Source of the DNA: Fratercula arctica
Taxonomy: Eukaryota; Chordata; Aves; Charadriiformes; Alcidae
DNA: 64,000 nucleotides
Assembly (NCBI GenBank): GCA_947846985.1
Contig: CANTUZ010000008.1
Coordinates: forward strand, 36,846,817 to 36,910,816
Direction: 5' to 3'
The notes beneath the pieces are model-generated. The model worked only from the letters and a program-made list of their open reading frames with translations. It did no database searches and was not told where the DNA came from. Shown in pieces: positions 11,341 to 64,000 of the stretch. Within the stretch, counting starts at the first letter, position 1; each line of letters opens with the position of its first letter. The position numbers were made by a program, and so were the translations under genes.

Positions 11341-14300
11341 AATCACAGAATAGTTTGGGTTGGAAGGGACATTTAAAGGTCATTTAGTCCAACCCCCCTG
11401 CAACGAGTGGGGACATCTTCAACTAGACCAGGTTGCTCAGAGCCCCAGCCAACCTGACCTTGAATGTTTCCAGGAATGAGGCATCTACCACCTCTCTGGG
11501 CAACATGTTCCAATGTTTCACTCCCCTCAGCATAAAAAATTTCTTCCTTAAATCTAGTTTAAATCTACCCTCTTTTAGTTTAAAACTGTCACCCCTTGTC
11601 CTATCGCTGCAGGACCTGCTGAAAAGTTTGTGCCCATCTTTCTTATACGCCCCCTTTAAGTACCGAAAGACCACAATAAGGTCTCCCTGGAGCCTTCTCT
11701 TCCCCAGGCTGAACAACCCCAACTCTCTCAGCCTGTCCTCACAGCAGAGGTGTTACAGCCCTCTCAGCATTTTTGTGGCCCTCCTCTGGATTCCCTCCAA
11801 CAGGTCCATGTCTTTCCTGTGCTGATGGCTCCAGGGCTGGATGCAGTACTCCAGGGGGTCCCACAAGAGCAGAGCAGACGGGCACAATCACCCCCCTCAC
11901 CCTGCTGGCCATGCTTCTCTTGATGCAGCCCAGGATACAGTTGGCCTCTGGGCTGCAAGTGCACATTGCCAGCTCATGTCCAGCTTTTCATCCACCAGTA
12001 CCCCCAAGTCCTTCTCGGCAGGGCTGCTCTCAATCCCTTCATCCCTCACCCCAGTATTGATACCAGGGGTTGCCTCAACCCAGGTACAGGACCCGGCACT
12101 TGGCCTTGTTGAACCTCATGAGGTTCACATGGGCCCACTTCTCAAGCTTGTCCAGGTTCCTCTGGATGGCATCCTGTCCCTCAGGCGTGTCAACCACACC
12201 ACTCAGCTTGGTGTCATCTGCAAACTTGCTGAGGGTGCGCTCAATGCCACTGTCTATGTCACTGACGAAGATATTAAACAGTACTGGTCCCAATACAGAC
12301 CCCTGTGGGACACCACTTGTCACCAATCTCCATCGGGACATTGAGCCATTGACCACTAGATGTGACCATCCAACCAATTCGTCACCTACCAAATAGTCTA
12401 CCCATCAAATCCATATCTGTCCAATTTAGAGAGAAGGATGTTGTGGGGTACTATGTCAAAGGCCTTAGAAAAGTCCAGATAGACAACACCTGTAGCTCTT
12501 CCCTGGTCCACTGATGTAGTCACTCCATCATAGAAGGCCCCTGGGTTGGTCAGGCAGGACCTGCCCTTGGTGAAGCCATGATGGCTGTCTCAAATCACCT
12601 CCCTGTCCTCCATGTGCTTTAGCATAGCTTCTAGGAGGATCTGATCCATGATCTTCTCAGGCACAGAGCTGAGGCTGACAGGTCGGTAGTTCCCAGGGTC
12701 CTCCTTTCTACTCTTTTTTACAATGGGTGCAAAGTTTCCCTAATTCCAGTCACGAGGGGCTTCACCTGACTGCCACGACTTTTCAAATATCAGAGTGACT
12801 TGGCAACTACATCAGCCAATTCCCTCAGGACTCTGGGATGCATCTCATCAGGTCCCATAGAGTTCTGTATGTTGAGGTTCCTCACATGGTCACAAACCTG
12901 ATCTTCTCTTACAGCAGGGGGGACTTTTCTCCCCCAGTCCCTGCCTTGCGGTCCATCCACTCGAGAGGTGTGGGAAGAGAGGCTGACAGTGAAGACTGAG
13001 GCAAAAAAGTTGAGTACTTCAGCCTTCTCCTCACCCGTTGTTACCAGTTTGCCAGTCTTGCTTATCGGGGGTGGGGGAGGTTACGCTTTCTTTGACCTTC
13101 CTTTTCTGGATGACATACTTGTAGAAGCCCTTCTTGTTGTTCTTTGCATCCCTTGCCAAGTTCAGCTTCAGCTGTGCCTTGGCCTTCCTGACCCCATCCC
13201 TACCCAACCGGGCAGCATCCCTATAGTCTTCCCAAGGTACCTGTCCCTGCTTCCACTGTGCATTTCCTTCTTGTCCTTTAGTTTGAACAGTAGGTCTCAA
13301 CTCAGCCATGCTGGTTTCTTGCCTTCCTTTCCTGATTTCTTACACCTGGGGAACAAGAGCTCTTGCACTCTGTGGGAAGCATCCTTAAAGATCTGCCAGC
13401 TCTGTTCTGCTCCCTTGTCCCTGAGGGCAGTTTCCCAGGGGGTCCCATTGACTAACTCCTTGAAGAGCTGGAAATTTGCTGTCCTAAAAATTCAGGGTCC
13501 TGACTTTACTCCTTGCCTGACCCATATCCCTCAGGACTGAGAACTCCACCAGTGCATGATCACTGCAGCCCAGGCTACCTCCAATCTTGATGTCGCTGAT
13601 TAGCTCACTTGTGTTGGTGACCAACAGGTCTGGTCTCGCATCCCCTCTGGTATGGCTGTCTATTACCTGCCTTAAGCAGTTAACCTCAATGCACTCCAGG
13701 AGTCTCCTGGATTGCCTGCAGCTCGCCATGCTACTTTTCCAGTAGATGTCAGCATGGTTGAAGTCCCCCAGCGGGATGAGAGCCTGCAAGCGTGATGCCT
13801 CCTGTAGCTGGAGTAAGAAGCAATCTTTGTCAATAGGCTCCCCTTGATTGGGCAGCCTGTAGTAGACACCAACCACAAGGTTCCCTTTGTCGCCTGTGTC
13901 TTAATTCTTACCCATAAGCTTTCAACCTGCTCGTGGCTGATCTTCAGAGACAGCTCTTCACACTCTATCCATTTCTTGATGGTAGAGGGCAATGCCTCCA
14001 CCCCTCCTTCCTTGCCTGTTCCTTCTGAACAGCCTGTAGCCATCGGTAGCTGCACTCCAGTCATGGAATTTGTTCCATCAAGTTTCAGTAATGGAAACTA
14101 GGTTGTAGCTTTCTAGCAGCACGGTGGCTTCCAACTCCTCCTGTTTGTTGCCCATGGTGCGTGCATTGGTGTAGAGGCGCTTCAGCTGGGCTGTTGGCCA
14201 TGTCACCTTCTTAGAGGCACAGCCCTTAATTCCCTTGAGGTATTTCACTGGTGTTTCCCTCTTGGTTCCTATTACCTCAGGAGCCCCTGGTTCAACTCCA

Positions 14301-14690
14301 TAAAACTTCAAGTGTGCTTCAGTGTACCCAGCATGTCTCAGAGCAACAGGCTGAGGGCCCTCACTAGCACCCCGTCCCTCTAACCTCGGTGTGTCATCCC
14401 ACAGCTTGTCATGGCCAAGCCTGATATTGTCCCCCTCCCACTTCAAGCTTAGTTTAAAGCCCTGTCAATGAGCCCCACTAGCTTATGAGCAAAGACCCTC
14501 TTCTCCCTTTCAGAAAGGTGACTTCCATCTGAGACCAGCAAGCCTAGTGCCGTGTAGGCCATCCCATTATCGAAAAACTCAAAATTGTGTCAGGGACACC
14601 AACCACAGAGCCACGTATTAACAGGCTGGGCCCATCTGTTCCTTCCAATGTTGCTGCCCACAACTGTTAGGAGAGAGGAAAAAATAACCC
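11341..14690 (-). mobile_element. CR1 LINE, near full length, inactivated
   Basis: The left end has the CR1 3' signature read backwards (AATCACAGAATAGTTTGGGT, then TTGGAAGGGAC). On the minus strand the right part encodes APE-type endonuclease fragments (13484-13876, with LIPLGDFNHADIYW and CSDHALVEF). Further on come reverse transcriptase blocks: the [13 protein letters not shown] block near 12450-12500, followed soon by a stop, and the [12 protein letters not shown] motif near 12200. The ORF2 reading frame is broken by stops and frameshifts, so the copy is dead. It is about 3.3 kb, close to full CR1 length. It lies in sense orientation about 650 bp downstream of the MAP3K20 alpha stop. Confidence 0.93.
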
Positions 14691-15035
14691 ATGCTGCAGA
14701 TTCCCTTAGCAGCCGTCCACTGGTAAGGAATGGACGTGAGACCGTTGTAGGAGTGAGGTGAGAAATTCCTGAGAGGGAATGGAAACTGGAAGTGGAGAAG
14801 TGAAACTACTGGAGTGGACCTGAAGCAAAATCTCCCCGTGTTCCTTTTTTCTCAGCCTACGCTGTTCTGATAAAAATACTACCTCTTCGTATAGCCCTGG
14901 CAGAAGCAGATTGAACGAGGGGTGAGGAGACCCCACGCAGAGCCAGGCTCAGTGTCTGCAGCCATAAGCGAGGCAAGGGGAGATGTAGCAGCACAACTCT
15001 TTCCCTAAGGATGAAACAGAGAACCTTGTGTTATG
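14691..15035. other. Gap between CR1 and alpha 3' UTR
   Basis: About 350 bases of unique sequence with no gene or repeat recognised. If alpha polyadenylation occurs further downstream, this would be 3' UTR. Confidence 0.4.
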
Positions 15036-15332
15036 GCACCCCGGCTGTGCCTTACTGATTTTATTATTGAAACATTAAGCAAATCAGTAGATATCCAGTC
15101 AGCTGAGAACATGAGCAGCCAAACGGAGGGGAGAAAATCAAATGGAATCCCTCGACGCTGACGGTGGCAGGAGGAGAGGTGGCCAGCTCTTCCCTTCCAC
15201 TGGCTGGCCCCAGGCCGCGCTGGCCAGCGAGGGAGGTGGTGTCCCGGCTTCGCTGCGGCGAATTAAATACGAGCAGGCATATCTTCTCAAGGTTGAACGT
15301 TCAGTTAAATAAAGGGGCAAATAATGCCTCCC
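15036..15332 (-). other. MAP3K20: Proximal 3' UTR of MAP3K20 alpha
   Basis: The sequence runs from the alpha stop to just past an AATAAA on the gene strand at 15060-15065, about 270 bases after the stop. The poly(A) signal is present, but the downstream GT-rich element is weak. A longer 3' UTR running into the adjacent sense-oriented CR1 at 14690 cannot be excluded. Confidence 0.4.
15060..15065 (-). terminator. Candidate poly(A) signal for the alpha form
   Basis: TTTATT on the plus strand, so AATAAA on the gene strand, about 270 bases after the stop codon. It is the first canonical hexamer downstream of the alpha stop that I see. Confidence 0.4.
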
Positions 15333-62828
<47,496 letters not shown>

Positions 62829-64000
62829 CTAAAGGAGAGAGAATGTACCAGTTACTGGAAGCATTTCCCTTTAAGCTGCTACTAATAGATCTCCCATAAC
62901 AGCAATACAACCAGAAGACGTAAACCAGACTCTTCTTTCTTTTAAACACAATATAAAAACTAAGGATTGACATATTAAAAAGAAAAGTCAAAATTACTAA
63001 CACTAGCAAGATGTACAAATTAACAGACCTATAAAAAAGGAATGGAACAAATGCACAAATGGAGTTGCTTAAGAGAACTTGGGAGACAAGGAAGCGAAAA
63101 CAAGGCAAACCAGTTTTAATACTAAAACATAATAGTTTGTGGAGGTTACTGCACGGTATTCTAAGATGCTTGTCAAGATAGGTATAATGTACAGCCTGCC
63201 TTAATTCCTTTCTCCCACACAGATGATCCAGCTGTACAATACTACTTTTGATATAACAAATGGCTGAAATATAGATTACATTAAGTGAGTTGAAAAGAGT
63301 TAAGTGAAGCCCTACATGACACAAGAGACATTTCACGAGCCTGTGGTCAGAAGGATTAATGAGGACGCGCAGATCTCAGAAAGCATTCACAGAGCACAGT
63401 GAACTCATATAAATATTTCCTGATGACTGAAGACAAGGAGTTGCTGGTTACAGGCCAGGACCACTAACTACAGAGAATTAGTTTGAAGCTCGTTTTATTT
63501 CCTTTACTGAGAGTTTTAAACCATGAAAAGATTCCCTCGGTCAGTCTTAGAGGATTTTTAGTTTAAAGACTCTGCCTCCACACTGTAAAGCCTAAAAGCA
63601 AATCCATTCTCATATACACACACCCGGATAGCGAAGCCTCTCCGGTTGAGATTAATGCGGTGCATCCCAACAACATTACACATATAAGGAGATGCCTCTG
63701 CTCTCGCTAAGGCAGTTAACTGACTTCAGATGTTTCATACTAAATTGAAAAAAAACATACATAAAAAACAGTTCCTCAGTGAAAACAGGTCCAAATATAA
63801 GAGGAGTCAAGCTGGAAAAAGGGTTCCCTGTCTTGTAAGAGGTGAGAACCAGATACTACAGTCTTGTTCAGACCAACCTGCCAGGAAGACCCTTTGATCT
63901 GTCCTACTCTTGGCATTTCAGAAGCCAAGCAGAGCAAGTTATGTCAAATCGTACCATTACATTACTGCAACGTGACCTGCCCAGCCTTATAAGCCCCATC
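62829..64000 (-). other. MAP3K20 intron leading out of the window
   Basis: No upstream kinase exon (for example one ending VVEKNE) could be found on the minus strand up to base 64000. The 191-residue open frame at 62761-63336 is intron read-through into the acceptor of the kinase exon. Confidence 0.7.

Noticed and set aside
12075..14064. Endonuclease and reverse-transcriptase frames as separate genes
   Set aside because: They are pieces of one broken CR1 element, not host genes.

Overview
This is a stretch of a bird nuclear genome. The evidence is four chicken-repeat-1 (CR1) LINE copies with the characteristic 3' end, two long terminal repeats of a common avian ERVL-like family, intron-rich gene structure and CpG islands. 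It contains no operons, CRISPR arrays or other prokaryotic features.

The main content is the 3' two-thirds of one gene on the minus strand, MAP3K20 (ZAK/MLTK), the MAP3K that senses stalled and collided ribosomes. I assembled 12 exons of the long alpha form between 62828 and 15333. They join in frame with no internal stop (1713 bases, 570 residues plus stop) and carry, in order: the end of the kinase domain, a coiled coil, a SAM domain, a beta-rich (YEATS-like) region, a Ser/Arg-rich linker, and the basic tail that binds ribosomes. The alternative terminal exon of the short beta form (46495-46127) lies in the intron after the coiled-coil exon and ends in an acidic tail. The first roughly 230 residues (the 5' exons) lie beyond base 64000.

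Layout from left to right. 1-2200 is a strong CpG island with E2F-type sites. It holds a possible minus-strand first coding exon (seven codons, strong Kozak, good donor) that fits CDCA7, the expected next gene from vertebrate synteny. 2200-11340 is intergenic, with an LTR-like segment and a long TTCCC pentamer array. 11341-14690 is an almost complete but broken CR1 in the same orientation as MAP3K20. 15040-62828 is MAP3K20. Its introns hold three CR1 fragments, an inverted pair of LTRs, homopolymers and a second, intronic CpG island at about 55.3-55.9 kb with a MEF2/TATA-like box. That island is the best candidate for an unannotated promoter. 62829-64000 is intron leading to exons outside the window.

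The window does not show a previously undescribed system. The items most worth a second look are the intronic CpG island, the GC-AG intron, the 27-bp triplicated element near the putative CDCA7 promoter, and the inverted LTR pair in the last alpha intron.
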